A stretch of 64,000 nucleotides of DNA from JAAOII01 sp965207945 (GCA_965207945.1 OZ242303.1:1302001-1366000); one strand, 5' to 3'; positions 1-10,318 are shown, counted from the stretch's first letter. Made by a program: numbers and translations. Notes: generated by a model from the sequence alone, not told the origin.

Positions 1-1512
1 TCTTGCTTCTTGGCCTCCTTTATCTGAATCAAATAGTGCAATAAATTTTTTATTCCATGCGATATACAAACGAAAAATTTGATCATACTTATTAGCTCCT
101 CCACCAGGGTAAAAATTAATATCATATTTTTTTTCAAATATAACTTCAGAGAAGTACTTAAATACGTAATAATCATTTTTACCCTCTGTAAAAACAATAG
201 ATTTAACTAACTCAAGTTTGCTAGGGCAGTATTGAAGTGCATCAAGTATTGGCTTAAAATGAGTTTCATCATTTTTACCATTAGCAACAAAATTTTTATA
301 GAGAGTTGCATCTATATCAGTTTCCGTCACATTAGACTCTCCAATATCAGAATAACTAATTGCTTTATTATTAACAATAAATGTTCCAGGTAACCATATA
401 GGGTTTATTAGATGATGACTATGTGTTGAATATATTAGTTTACAATTAGAAACAATTTTTCCTAAAGTTAGTAATAATTTCTGTTGAGAACTTTGATGTA
501 AATTACTTGCTGGCTCATCCAGTAAAAATAAAGTCTCTCCTGGATCACTTGAACGAGATTTACGAAATACTGTAAATATTAAGAAACTAAAGAACCAGCT
601 AAATCCTAAACTTCTTTCATCTATAAAATAACTATCATCCCCCTGCTTAATTTTTAATGTAAGATAATAATTATTATCCTCTGCATGTTCATATTTTAAT
701 ACCACCTCTTTCATACTAGTAGTACCAAAAATTTGCTCCCACTTTCGTAGTATTTCATTATTAAGCTTAGCTAATATTTTATTTAATAATGATTCTAGTG
801 CATCTTTAGTACCCTCATCTGTTGCTTTCATTCTATTTAATAAACTTTCCTCAATACTCAAATTATCTCCGATAGATTTTAAAATATCGGCAATAATTTG
901 TCTATATTCTTGTTGCTCAGGACTTGCATTATCCAATTCCTCTAAATAAATTTTTCGTGGGAATCTAAAAAGAAAATCTTGATAATATAGAATTTTAGGT
1001 AAATATTTTTTGTTAATTAAATTAACAACATCTTTCCAGGCCTTGTGATCTTTATAATCATATAATTTTTTATTCTTTTTACCTTTGCTAGATTTACCCC
1101 AAATATTTAATCCATATATATTATTTATCCAATTATTCTCACAAGGTTCTGAACTTTTAAATTTATATTCCCTACTAATAGTTATAAAACCCTTTATTTT
1201 CTCAATATTAAAATTATGATTGAATTTTAAATATTTTTTAATTTCTTCTATCTCATATTCTGCAAATTCAAGTTCTGCTCGAATGCAAACAATATCATTG
1301 AATTCATGTTTTAAGCTTTTAGGAATTAATGTATGAATATCTTCTTTATTAATACCATTTCTAAAAACATTAATTGCTTCTAATATTGAAGTTTTACCGC
1401 TTTCATTAAGTCCAACTAAAGTAAAAATATTTAGGTTAGATTTATTTTTTAAATCCAACTCAATTTTAGTAATACCTTTAAAATTAATTATTGTAAATTT
1501 TGTATATTTCAT
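1..1512 (-). CDS. OLD-family ATPase/TOPRIM nuclease (partial, C-terminus beyond window)
   Basis: This reading frame is open from an ATG at 1512 to the window edge (504 codons) without a stop, so the C-terminus is missing. The N-terminus carries an ABC-type P-loop (GLNESGKTS, about residues 33-41). A Walker B with D-loop-like sequence (LFLLDEPASNLHQ) lies near residue 330. After it comes a TOPRIM-like segment with EGKND near residue 440 and a DSD motif near residue 495. That order, SMC-like ATPase then TOPRIM, defines the OLD (overcoming lysogenization defect) nucleases, several of which act in phage defence. It starts 34 bp after the res stop on the same strand, so it may be the last gene of the type III operon. 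The exact OLD class cannot be assigned without the missing end and the next gene. Confidence 0.85.
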   Translation of the reverse strand, partial: MKYTKFTIINFKGITKIELDLKNKSNLNIFTLVGLNESGKTSILEAINVFRNGINKEDIHTLIPKSLKHEFNDIVCIRAELEFAEYEIEEIKKYLKFNHNFNIEKIKGFITISREYKFKSSEPCENNWINNIYGLNIWGKSSKGKKNKKLYDYKDHKAWKDVVNLINKKYLPKILYYQDFLFRFPRKIYLEELDNASPEQQEYRQIIADILKSIGDNLSIEESLLNRMKATDEGTKDALESLLNKILAKLNNEILRKWEQIFGTTSMKEVVLKYEHAEDNNYYLTLKIKQGDDSYFIDERSLGFSWFFSFLIFTVFRKSRSSDPGETLFLLDEPASNLHQSSQQKLLLTLGKIVSNCKLIYSTHSHHLINPIWLPGTFIVNNKAISYSDIGESNVTETDIDATLYKNFVANGKNDETHFKPILDALQYCPSKLELVKSIVFTEGKNDYYVFKYFSEVIFEKKYDINFYPGGGANKYDQIFRLYIAWNKKFIALFDSDKGGQEAR

Positions 1513-1546
1513 ATATAGTTAATAATTACAGTTTAGTTTATTAAAA

Positions 1547-4500
1547 TTAAATTAATAATTTGTTACCTAAGTTTTCTAAACTATCAAGCCAGTATTTCTG
1601 ATATTTTTTTGTACTAGTAGCGGTAGATTGGGGATGAAATAAAAGAAGCTTAACCTTTACTTTAAATTTGCTACGGCTTGCATCCTTATAATAGAATTCT
1701 TTACTGGCACCATTTTCCTCTTCAAATACATCAATAAAACCATCAATCTTACGTTCACCTGATATGTATTCTGGCCCTTTAGGATCTATAAATAAAATTG
1801 TATACTCATCTCCCTTCTGCAACCAAAAAATAAAATCTGGTTTAAATTTTGCCATAGTGTTTCCCTTGGGGTTATAGTAAGGGATATATATTTGGTCAAG
1901 GTGTTCATCAAGTTTTGAGAATTTCCACCAATCATAAGAAGCAAAGATATTCTTTTCGTCTTTTAAATATTTAATTAATTTATTTATAAACTCAACTTCA
2001 CTATCAACATTTATAGCATGAATGAAGTAGTCAATTTTTTTCTCCTCCGGTACTATAAGAGGAATATAATAGTGGTTTTTTATATGGTGGATACCAATAC
2101 TTTTATCGTCATACATAAAACCTTTTTTGTTATGAGAGCTCCTCGCTAGCAACTCATTATAAGCATCCCTATCACCACTTTTAAAAGTTGCATTCAATTC
2201 ATCTTCCGAAGGTGTAACACAATCTCTTACTTGAATAATTGATTCTTTGAGCCGCTCCACCCCACTGTCTCCTTTATATTGAATTCTCTTAAAATGAACT
2301 ATCTCATTTTTTAGTTCATTAATTACATCAACATCTTCGTTTTTAATTTTAAAGTAATTAAATATCCTACCAAATAGTAGATCTGAGTTATTAATACTCT
2401 TACCCTCATTAAAATTAAAACGTCCTAAACCCTGTTTATTATTAAGGGTGTTTTTTACTTCCTCAATAAATTTTGGTTCAACGTCATACTTCATTAATAT
2501 TATTTTTTCACCTAAATATTTAAACAATTTATTGCTCATCTTAAAATCTTTTTCACTGATAATGAATTGTTGTTTATTAGTTCTCCCAGATACCGCCCCT
2601 TCTGTTTCCTTATATGTTGGAATTAATAATAGTTTCCCCTCTCTATTTTCTTTAAATAAATCTCCTATCGCATGCTCTCGTTTTTCTTTAGCAAGCACCT
2701 TCATTATTTCATTAATATTTTTTGGTTTAGTGCCAAAAACAAATAAAGTTTCCAATGGCGCAACATAATCTTTTATATCATTATATTTACGACGCATATC
2801 TTCATCTAATTCTCCACCACTACATAAAGAGTTAATTCTTTTTCTTTTTCCTTTGACTGGTTCAATCCTCACTCCTCTACCAACTGATTGTAAAACAAAT
2901 TTTTTAGCATCTGGTCCAACCCCTATATTAATAAATAAAATAATATTAGGCCGATTAGAATCCCAACCCTCATAAAAAGCTCTGGAACCCATAAGTATGC
3001 TTATATCAGAATCATCTTCATTTAATTTTTCAAAAACACTTTTGTGCTCAATCTTTTCATTAATCTCATAATTCTTAGTTACGTTTTTTATCCATTTTGA
3101 TATATCACCTATCTTAACAAGAGCAAAGGGTTTATGAGATTTCTTAACCTGTAGAATTGCCTCTTTATTATTACCAGGAATTGTCAATATTTCAAAATTA
3201 CCAGCAGCTTTTGAATTGAATATCTCATATAAAACATCATCATATTTAATGTTTTGTAATGCTTTATTATTAAATTTAAAATCTCCTCCCTCGTATTTGT
3301 AACTAACACTATCAGAAAATTCAGTCAATAGTTCTTTCTTAACCTCCATGAATAGCCCAGTTCTTATTTTGTTGTTAGCTATCTTATGCAACTCAGCAAA
3401 AAATAATCCTAAGTCAGATGTTTTTGAGCTAACTGAATTAACCAAAGTCAATAGCAATGGCTTGTGGTATAAATCTTTATGTTTTCTTTTAATTTTCTTA
3501 GAATATTGGCTAATATATGTTGCTAAAACAAGTGTCTTTAATACCGTTTTTTGTTTCTCTTGCGGAGAAAAATCTGTCAGTTTACGAAAGCCAGCTACCT
3601 CTTCATCAAAAAGACATATATTCTTACCATAACCTTCTTCAATAAATTTAGATAAGTTAAAATTGAATGCACAGGTAACATAATCATGATCTTCGGTAAA
3701 TGTTGCAGAAAAATTAAACAGAAAACCGTTTCTAGAAAGAATAGAATATAAAACCTGTCCTTTACTCTCTTCTTTTTTACCTTTATGCGCCTCATCTAAT
3801 AGAATATACCATTCTCCATTATTATCATAATTTCTAAAATCAGTTTTATTTTTCTTTTGAGTATCAGTAATAAGGTCAGAACGATAATAAAAAATATTGA
3901 TTTCATTTTTAGAAAAAGATATTTGATTATTTCTTTTAATATTATCATACTCTCTCAAATTCTTTAATACAATTTTACTGCTTGGATGATGGCTATTATA
4001 TTCCTCTACATGATTTTTAAATTGTGTAAGTAAATCCTCTCTATGGGATAAAAACAAAATATCTTTGCGCGGTATTTCACCACGATTCATTAAATCTCTA
4101 AGCATAGAGATAAGTTTAACAATAACTAATGTTTTACCTGAACCAGTTGCCATCCAAAAGTTCATTCTATTAATAAAATACTCAAAAGAAATTTTGCCAT
4201 CCTCAACAGGAAACTCTTGGTCATAATCTAATAAATGTTTAAATATTTCTTTGCGCTCAGGTTCTAATTCATAATCCAAGGATTCAAGTCGTGGAATATT
4301 TAATGCTTCGTAAAGTTCAAAAAAATATTTCTTTCTTATTTGTTGAAGTTCATTTTCATCTCTATAACTGGCTTCATCATCATTTTCATAAAATTTATAA
4401 AGTGCTTTAATAGCATTTTTTAAGGCATCTTGTTGGAAATCAAAAAGTTGTTTGCTTTGTGAAAAATTTTTTATATCATTAAACTGCCATTCAGCAGGAA

Positions 4501-4552
4501 GAGTATCGTTCTCTATATTGTTAACTATTTCCTCTAAATGTAATATATCCAT
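1547..4552 (-). CDS. res: Type III restriction enzyme Res subunit (helicase/endonuclease)
   Basis: The 1001-residue protein has the layout of a type III Res subunit. A helicase P-loop (ATGSGKT) lies near residues 137-143, and a DEAH box (LLDEAHKG) near residue 252. A superfamily 2 motif VI-like stretch (QSVGRGVRIEP) follows. A C-terminal PD-(D/E)xK nuclease site is visible as PDFIF, then FIDPKG, near residues 906-930. In this family Res, with Mod, translocates from unmethylated sites and cuts the DNA. Its ATG lies 1 nt after the stop of the upstream mod gene, which implies translational coupling. Length is normal and no frameshift is seen. Base composition is strongly AT-rich, like the rest of the island. 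Confidence 0.93.
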   Translation of the reverse strand: MDILHLEEIVNNIENDTLPAEWQFNDIKNFSQSKQLFDFQQDALKNAIKALYKFYENDDEASYRDENELQQIRKKYFFELYEALNIPRLESLDYELEPERKEIFKHLLDYDQEFPVEDGKISFEYFINRMNFWMATGSGKTLVIVKLISMLRDLMNRGEIPRKDILFLSHREDLLTQFKNHVEEYNSHHPSSKIVLKNLREYDNIKRNNQISFSKNEINIFYYRSDLITDTQKKNKTDFRNYDNNGEWYILLDEAHKGKKEESKGQVLYSILSRNGFLFNFSATFTEDHDYVTCAFNFNLSKFIEEGYGKNICLFDEEVAGFRKLTDFSPQEKQKTVLKTLVLATYISQYSKKIKRKHKDLYHKPLLLTLVNSVSSKTSDLGLFFAELHKIANNKIRTGLFMEVKKELLTEFSDSVSYKYEGGDFKFNNKALQNIKYDDVLYEIFNSKAAGNFEILTIPGNNKEAILQVKKSHKPFALVKIGDISKWIKNVTKNYEINEKIEHKSVFEKLNEDDSDISILMGSRAFYEGWDSNRPNIILFINIGVGPDAKKFVLQSVGRGVRIEPVKGKRKRINSLCSGGELDEDMRRKYNDIKDYVAPLETLFVFGTKPKNINEIMKVLAKEKREHAIGDLFKENREGKLLLIPTYKETEGAVSGRTNKQQFIISEKDFKMSNKLFKYLGEKIILMKYDVEPKFIEEVKNTLNNKQGLGRFNFNEGKSINNSDLLFGRIFNYFKIKNEDVDVINELKNEIVHFKRIQYKGDSGVERLKESIIQVRDCVTPSEDELNATFKSGDRDAYNELLARSSHNKKGFMYDDKSIGIHHIKNHYYIPLIVPEEKKIDYFIHAINVDSEVEFINKLIKYLKDEKNIFASYDWWKFSKLDEHLDQIYIPYYNPKGNTMAKFKPDFIFWLQKGDEYTILFIDPKGPEYISGERKIDGFIDVFEEENGASKEFYYKDASRSKFKVKVKLLLFHPQSTATSTKKYQKYWLDSLENLGNKLLI

Positions 4553-4553
4553 A

Positions 4554-6944
4554 TCATTCCCACCAGATTAGTGGTTTAATTTCTTTGTAATCTATTTCTT
4601 GGGTATTTATTTTTGTACCATCTTCAAATTCAACTTCATTAGCAGTAATTTTTCTAATATTTTTACCTTTCAGATTGGAAAGAGTTTCAGCAATATCAAT
4701 ATCCGGATATAAAGCACTTAGATCTACTTTAACTTTATTATTTTTATAGTCAATTGTTATCGCCTCTGTCATCTTCTCATCCTTCATAAAAACATATTCT
4801 TGATATGGACTTGCGCCAACTTGTAAATCTAAAACATCACTATCCGCATATTTACATTTGCTTAATGTATCCTCATATTGTTCTAGTTCGTAGTATTTAA
4901 AAAATCCACCACCATTCCAATTAACTTCTTTAGATATACCACAAGGTTCATTCCTTCCAATACCTGCCAATACTTGTTTCATTCTAAATAAAATATCTGA
5001 TTCAAAATAGTTACCCATTTCTACCCCTACCCATCTTCTTTGTAATTTATGAGCGGAAGCAATTGTAGTTCCTGATCCCATAAAAAAATCAAGGACTAAA
5101 TCATTAGGTTTTGTAGTTAAAGAAATTATTCTCTTAAGTAATTGTTCAGGTTTTTGGGTAAGTTCTGATCCATGTGGAGTATATTCTTTAACATTTCTTT
5201 TAATCTTATTAGAATGTAGTTCCTCATATTCACTGGCATTCCATGTATCTTCAATATTATATGCGCCATCTTTGGTCTTAAGTCCTATTTTATAAACTTT
5301 ACCTTTATCATCTTTTATAGTTACCTTAACGTTTGTAATTTTTTGTTTATCCACACCCCATTTATTATAAATGCTTTCTAATTCATTATTAATGGTATCC
5401 TTTCTAAATGAGCTATATTTAATTTTTGATTCTTTTTTCTTAAAGAAGTGTTCCGATCGACTATTTTTAGTGAAAATAAAAATAGTATCATGATTTCTGA
5501 CAAAAGCATCAACTTGAGTTTTATATCCTGACACCCACCCTATTCTCCAAATTATTTCATTGATAAAGTTTTTCTTAGAAAATATATTAGATAATAATAT
5601 CCTTCCTAAATGTTGAGCGTTCCAATCTAAATGTAAAAAAATACTACCGCTCTGATTAATAAATTCTTTAGATAATCCTAGTCTATTATCCATAAGAGTT
5701 AGCCAAGTGCTATCCTGAAACCTATCAATATACTCAAAATCATTCCCAGTATTGAAGGGAGGGTCGATGTAAACAACTTGTACCTTTTGTTTAAACTTAG
5801 GCAATATAGTATTAAGTGCTTGATAATTTTCGCTCTTAATTAACCAACCATCTAGTTGATTATCTAAGTCATCGAATAAAGAAAGTATTTTAAATTTTAA
5901 ATCTGGAAAATACTTAGTATCTATAGGTAGATGAGCATATTCACTATTATCTATATCTTTTGCGTTAAATTCTTCTTCAACTATACCCATTTCCTGCCAT
6001 TCTTTTAATTGTTTATTAAAGTTAGGGTGCTTAATTATTTTTTGGACTAGTTTCTTGTCAGTAATTCTATCCAGAGTGATTACATAGTTACTCTTACGGA
6101 CAAACTTGGGTTTATTCCAAATCTTACCTAATTCGTTTTCAAATTGAGAAATAAAATCTATAATTTTATAAGTAATTATTTTTAATATCCTTAATTGCTC
6201 TATTCTTTCTGGAGTCCATTCATTATCCTCTTGCCAAAAGTACTGATAACTCCAAAGCTTAAATTGCTCCATAAGAAATTCCTTGGCATTCTTATTAATA
6301 AAATAATCAACTTTAGTTTGTTTTTCGAAAAGATGAAATCCGCGTTCTAAATCTTCTGCTTTAACTTGTAATCCTGCTTCCTTAATTGATTTTAATATTG
6401 CATCTATGTCTGTCTTTTGTCCTTTTTTAGAATAGCTAACCTCTAAATTAACCAGTCTATCTTTTATATTCTTAAATATATATACAACCGAATTTTTTTC
6501 ATTAGCTTTTTTGTGTCCCATATTACTGACATCAAAAAATAATTTATAACCACCTGATTCGTTAGGGTTAATTTCAATACTTCTAAAGATACTATCCGTC
6601 TTAACATAATAAAGCATATTAGTCTTCCAAAATAAAGATACATCTTGCTCCTCTGTATAAACTCTCTCGTATATATTATTATGGAAAGGGGTTGAATTAA
6701 AATAGATGGAACCATTCTCACTGAAATAGCGCTTGAAAAATGAATAAAGTTTATTAAAAATATCCTCTCTAAATTTAGGATTTTTACGTAACTGCACGTC
6801 AATATCTTTGTCAAGAATTTTCTTAATTTGAGAATAATATCCATGCTTAATCTTCATCAAATTAACAAACCCTCCTTTGCCTTCAATCTTTGCACCAGCA
6901 AAAATATCTTCTAAAATTTGGTAAAACTTTTCTTCCTTGTTCAT
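4554..6944 (-). CDS. mod: Type III DNA N6-adenine methyltransferase Mod, copy 1
   Basis: This 796-residue Mod-type methyltransferase has the catalytic DPPF motif near residue 393. The SAM-binding FMGSG motif follows near residue 620, which is the order of beta-class N6-adenine methyltransferases. In type III systems Mod alone sets sequence specificity through a target-recognition region between these motifs. Copy 1 is very similar to copy 2 (7057..9345) over residues 1-410 and over the last 130 residues. Between DPPF and FMGSG the two differ almost completely. The 3' end (4554-4808) matches copy 2 with a single mismatch at 4766 or close by, which points to recent duplication or gene conversion. 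It sits directly upstream of res, so it is probably the main partner of Res. Confidence 0.92.
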   Translation of the reverse strand: MNKEEKFYQILEDIFAGAKIEGKGGFVNLMKIKHGYYSQIKKILDKDIDVQLRKNPKFREDIFNKLYSFFKRYFSENGSIYFNSTPFHNNIYERVYTEEQDVSLFWKTNMLYYVKTDSIFRSIEINPNESGGYKLFFDVSNMGHKKANEKNSVVYIFKNIKDRLVNLEVSYSKKGQKTDIDAILKSIKEAGLQVKAEDLERGFHLFEKQTKVDYFINKNAKEFLMEQFKLWSYQYFWQEDNEWTPERIEQLRILKIITYKIIDFISQFENELGKIWNKPKFVRKSNYVITLDRITDKKLVQKIIKHPNFNKQLKEWQEMGIVEEEFNAKDIDNSEYAHLPIDTKYFPDLKFKILSLFDDLDNQLDGWLIKSENYQALNTILPKFKQKVQVVYIDPPFNTGNDFEYIDRFQDSTWLTLMDNRLGLSKEFINQSGSIFLHLDWNAQHLGRILLSNIFSKKNFINEIIWRIGWVSGYKTQVDAFVRNHDTIFIFTKNSRSEHFFKKKESKIKYSSFRKDTINNELESIYNKWGVDKQKITNVKVTIKDDKGKVYKIGLKTKDGAYNIEDTWNASEYEELHSNKIKRNVKEYTPHGSELTQKPEQLLKRIISLTTKPNDLVLDFFMGSGTTIASAHKLQRRWVGVEMGNYFESDILFRMKQVLAGIGRNEPCGISKEVNWNGGGFFKYYELEQYEDTLSKCKYADSDVLDLQVGASPYQEYVFMKDEKMTEAITIDYKNNKVKVDLSALYPDIDIAETLSNLKGKNIRKITANEVEFEDGTKINTQEIDYKEIKPLIWWE

Positions 6945-7056
6945 GTGTAAGATTTATAGATAATTAATGGTATTATCATACCATTAAATAAAACTTTCTT
7001 TCAGCAAAATTAACCTATAACACAATAGATATGATATTACACAAAAATGTATCATA

Positions 7057-9345
7057 TCATTCCCACCAGATTAGTGGTTTAATTTCTTTGTAATCTATTT
7101 CTTGGGTATTTATTTTTGTACCATCTTCAAATTCAACTTCATTAGCAGTAATTTTTCTAATATTTTTACCTTTCAGATTGGAAAGAGTTTCAGCAATATC
7201 AATATCCGGATATAAAGCACTTAGATCTACTTTAACTTTATTATTTTTATAGTCAATTGTTATCGCCTTTGTCATCTTCTCATCCTTCATAAAAACATAT
7301 TCTTGATATGGGCTAGCACCAACCTGTAAATCTAAAACATCGCTATCTGCATACTTGCATTTGCTTAAGGTATCTTCATATTGCTCTAGTTCATAGTATT
7401 TAAAAAATCCGCCACCATTCCAATTAACTTCTTTAGATATACCACAAGGTTCATTCTTTCCAACGCCTGCCAATATCTGCTTCATTCTATTAAGAATTAG
7501 AGGATCAAAACTTACTCCCATCTCCACACCAACCCATTTTCTGTTAAGCTTGTGAGCGGCGGCTATAGTAGTCCCCGCCCCTAAGAAAAAGTCAGCAACT
7601 ATATCATTCTCGTTGCTTGATGATTCTATAATTCTTCTAAGCAGGTTTTCAGGTTTTTGTGTCAAATAGCCAGTTCTTTCTTTGGATTGACTTGCAGTTC
7701 CTAAAGAAGGTATTTCTGTCCACCAATCATGCAAAGTCCTACCTTTATATTTATCCCAGTAAACTCTTTTTTCTTTATCCCATTGCCAATATCTATCTCC
7801 ATTCTCATCAACTTTATTAAAAGATTTCTCATTTTCTTCTCTCCCTTTATATATAGGATTAAAAATATATTGTTCATCTTTACTATAGAATATAATATTA
7901 TCGTGTTTTCTGCCCCACATTCCCTTTGCACCTGTTCCCGCATAACACCAAACTATGTCATTCCTAAAATTATCTTTTCCAAATACTTCATCCATTATAA
8001 TTCTTCCGTAATAGTGAGCATTATGATCTAAATGTAGATAAAAATTTCCTGTTTCTTTCAATAGCTTATGAGCCAATGAAATGCGATCAAACATAATTGA
8101 TAACCAAGTACTATCTCTAAATTTGTCAATATATTCAAAATCATGTCCAGTATTAAAAGGTGGATCCATATAGATGGTTTGAATCTTTCCCGTAAACTTA
8201 GGTAATATAGAATTAAGCGCCTGATAATTTTCACTCTTAATTAGCCATCCATCTAATTGATTATCTAAGTCATTAAATAAAGAAAGTATTTCAAACTTTA
8301 AATCTAAAAAATGCTTAGTATCTATTGGTAGGTGAGCGTATTTACTATTATCTATATATTCCTCATTAAATTTTCCATCAAATATACTAAGTTCTTTCCA
8401 TTCTTTTAATTGCTTATTAAAATTAGGGTGATTAACTATTTTTTTAACTAGTTTTTTATCTGTGATTTTATCCAGAGTTATTACATAGTTACTCTTGCGG
8501 ACAAACTTGGGTTTATTCCAAATCTTACCTAATTCATTTTCAAATTGAGAAATAAAATCTATTATTTTATAAGTAATTATTTTCAGTAACCTTAGCTGCT
8601 CAATCCTATCTGGAGTCCATTCATTATCTTCTTGCCAAAAATACTGATAGCTCCAGAGCTTAAATTGCTCCATAAGAAATTCTTTGGCATTCTTATTAAT
8701 AAAATAATCAACTTTAGTTTGTTTTTCAAAGAGATTAAAGCCGTGTTCTAAATCATCTACTTTAGCTTGTAATCCTTCTTTTTTAATTGACTTAAGTATT
8801 CCGTTGGTGTCTGTTTTTTTACCATTTTTAGAATAACTAACCTCTAAATTAACCAATCCATCTTTTATATTCTTAAATATATATATAACTGATTTCTTTT
8901 CATTGATTTTCTTGTGTTCCATATTACTGACATCAAAAAATAATTTCCAATTATCTGATTCGTTAGGATCAATTTCAATGCTTCTAAAGATACTATCTGT
9001 CTTAACATAATAAAGTATATTGGTTTTCCAAAATAAAGAGACATCTTGTTCTTCCGTATAAACCTTCTCATATATATTATTATGAAAAGGAGTTGAATTA
9101 AAATAGATAGAACCATTCTCACTAAAGTAGCGACTAAAAAACGAATAAAGCTTATTAAAAATTTCTTCTCTAAATTTAGGATGATTACATAACTGTACAT
9201 CAATATCTTTTTCAAGAATTTTCTTAATTTGAGAATAATATCCATGCTTAATCTTCATTAAATTAACAAACCCTCCTTTGCCTTCAATCTTTGCTCCAGC
9301 AAAAATATCTTCTAAAATTTGGTAAAACTTTTCTTCCTTGTTCAT
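7057..9345 (-). CDS. mod: Type III DNA N6-adenine methyltransferase Mod, copy 2
   Basis: This 762-residue paralogue of the neighbouring mod gene is the first gene of the minus-strand operon. DPPF lies near residue 392 and FLGAG near residue 585. The segment between them, the expected target-recognition region, is about 35 residues shorter than in copy 1 and unrelated in sequence. Aromatic residues and Trp are frequent there. The last 84 residues differ from copy 1 by essentially one substitution (Lys for Glu). All catalytic motifs are intact, so both copies are probably active. The likely meaning is one Res subunit with two alternative specificities, or one Mod held as an orphan methyltransferase. 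Confidence 0.92.
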   Translation of the reverse strand: MNKEEKFYQILEDIFAGAKIEGKGGFVNLMKIKHGYYSQIKKILEKDIDVQLCNHPKFREEIFNKLYSFFSRYFSENGSIYFNSTPFHNNIYEKVYTEEQDVSLFWKTNILYYVKTDSIFRSIEIDPNESDNWKLFFDVSNMEHKKINEKKSVIYIFKNIKDGLVNLEVSYSKNGKKTDTNGILKSIKKEGLQAKVDDLEHGFNLFEKQTKVDYFINKNAKEFLMEQFKLWSYQYFWQEDNEWTPDRIEQLRLLKIITYKIIDFISQFENELGKIWNKPKFVRKSNYVITLDKITDKKLVKKIVNHPNFNKQLKEWKELSIFDGKFNEEYIDNSKYAHLPIDTKHFLDLKFEILSLFNDLDNQLDGWLIKSENYQALNSILPKFTGKIQTIYMDPPFNTGHDFEYIDKFRDSTWLSIMFDRISLAHKLLKETGNFYLHLDHNAHYYGRIIMDEVFGKDNFRNDIVWCYAGTGAKGMWGRKHDNIIFYSKDEQYIFNPIYKGREENEKSFNKVDENGDRYWQWDKEKRVYWDKYKGRTLHDWWTEIPSLGTASQSKERTGYLTQKPENLLRRIIESSSNENDIVADFFLGAGTTIAAAHKLNRKWVGVEMGVSFDPLILNRMKQILAGVGKNEPCGISKEVNWNGGGFFKYYELEQYEDTLSKCKYADSDVLDLQVGASPYQEYVFMKDEKMTKAITIDYKNNKVKVDLSALYPDIDIAETLSNLKGKNIRKITANEVEFEDGTKINTQEIDYKEIKPLIWWE

Positions 9346-9535
9346 GTGTAAGATTTATAGATAAATAATTGTATTATCATACCATTAAATCAAGCTTTCT
9401 TTCAGCAAAGTTAGCCTATAACACAATAGATGTGGTATTAAACAAGAATGATTAGAAAATAGAAACATTAGAATAGATGCATGAAAAGGCCGTGAATACT
9501 TACAAATTTACCATAGCTGTGGTATACTCAGAAAT

Positions 9536-10174
9536 ATGCCAAATGATTGTAAAAAAACTATTGATGATCTTAATCAAATTATTAAGACTGATCCAAATAA
9601 TGCATATGCTTACGATGATCGCGGCCATACTAAATTTAAATTACAAGATTATCAAGGAGCCATTGATGATCTTAATCAAGCCATTAATATTGAACCAAAT
9701 AATGCAAAATTTTACAGTAATCGTGGCGTCATTAAACTTACAATTAAAGATTATAAAGGAGCTATCAATGATTTTACTGAATCTATTAAAATTGATCCAA
9801 ATGAAACCCGTTATTACAATAATCGTGGCAACGCTAAACTTGAAATTAAAGATTACAAAGGGGCTATCAAAGATTATCAAATAGCACTTAAAATTAACCC
9901 AAATAATGCAAATGCTTACAATGATCGCGGTATCGCCAAACGTGAATTAAAAGACTATAACGGGGCTATCAATGATTTTACTCAGGCTATTGAAATTGAA
10001 CCGAATGATGCGAATGCTTACAATAATCGTGGTAATATTAAATATAAATTAAAAGACTATAACGGGGCTATCAATGATTATCAAATAGCATTAAATTTAA
10101 GTGATAATAAATATTTAACTGGAAGAATAACTAAATCCCTTAAGCAAGTTCAGAAAACATTAAAAGATTCGTAG
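9536..10174 (+). CDS. TPR-repeat protein, probable 5'-truncated remnant of an FRG-TPR gene
   Basis: The 212 residues consist of about five complete 34-residue tetratricopeptide repeats plus a partial first one, ending in a basic tail. Repeats and tail closely resemble the C-terminal halves of the two FRG-TPR proteins at 13697 and 15448. No FRG domain is present. The frame stays open upstream to a stop at 9482, and the codons before the ATG (including Tyr-His-Ser-Cys-Gly at 9509-9523) continue a degenerate TPR. There is no ATG, GTG or TTG in that stretch. The ATG at 9536 therefore falls inside a repeat, which suggests that the 5' part including FRG was lost. It may be a decaying fragment or a stand-alone TPR adaptor. 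It is convergent with mcrC. Confidence 0.7.
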   Translation: MPNDCKKTIDDLNQIIKTDPNNAYAYDDRGHTKFKLQDYQGAIDDLNQAINIEPNNAKFYSNRGVIKLTIKDYKGAINDFTESIKIDPNETRYYNNRGNAKLEIKDYKGAIKDYQIALKINPNNANAYNDRGIAKRELKDYNGAINDFTQAIEIEPNDANAYNNRGNIKYKLKDYNGAINDYQIALNLSDNKYLTGRITKSLKQVQKTLKDS

Positions 10175-10318
10175 AATATATTTATTGAAAACAAGGAATA
10201 GTTATATAGCGACTTTATTAGTAGTTATAGCTATGGAGAATTTAAACACATTCGCGTAATTAGTGCAAAATAGGTTTAGTAATCTAATAAAGTAGTCAAA
10301 TAAAATATATTAACCAAA

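Larger units (their letters stand above)
4554..9450 (-). repeat. Tandem duplication of the mod unit
   Basis: The unit mod plus about 105 bp of upstream DNA occurs twice head to tail. The spacers 6945-7053 and 9346-9450 are clearly homologous: both begin with the same run after the Mod start and keep a matching stretch around the pair TATTATCATACCATTAAAT. The 3' ends are nearly identical at the DNA level, the 5' ends are somewhat diverged, and the middle third is unrelated. This pattern suits a duplication followed by replacement of the recognition region and homogenisation of the ends. Confidence 0.85.

Noticed and set aside
4554..9345. Phase variation of mod by simple sequence repeats
   Set aside because: No long homopolymer or tetranucleotide run was found in either mod gene; only the recombination route remains possible.
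9477..9884. 135-residue frame overlapping the TPR gene
   Set aside because: It is a frame-shifted shadow of the TPR repeats, rich in Leu, Ile and Asn, with no family resemblance.
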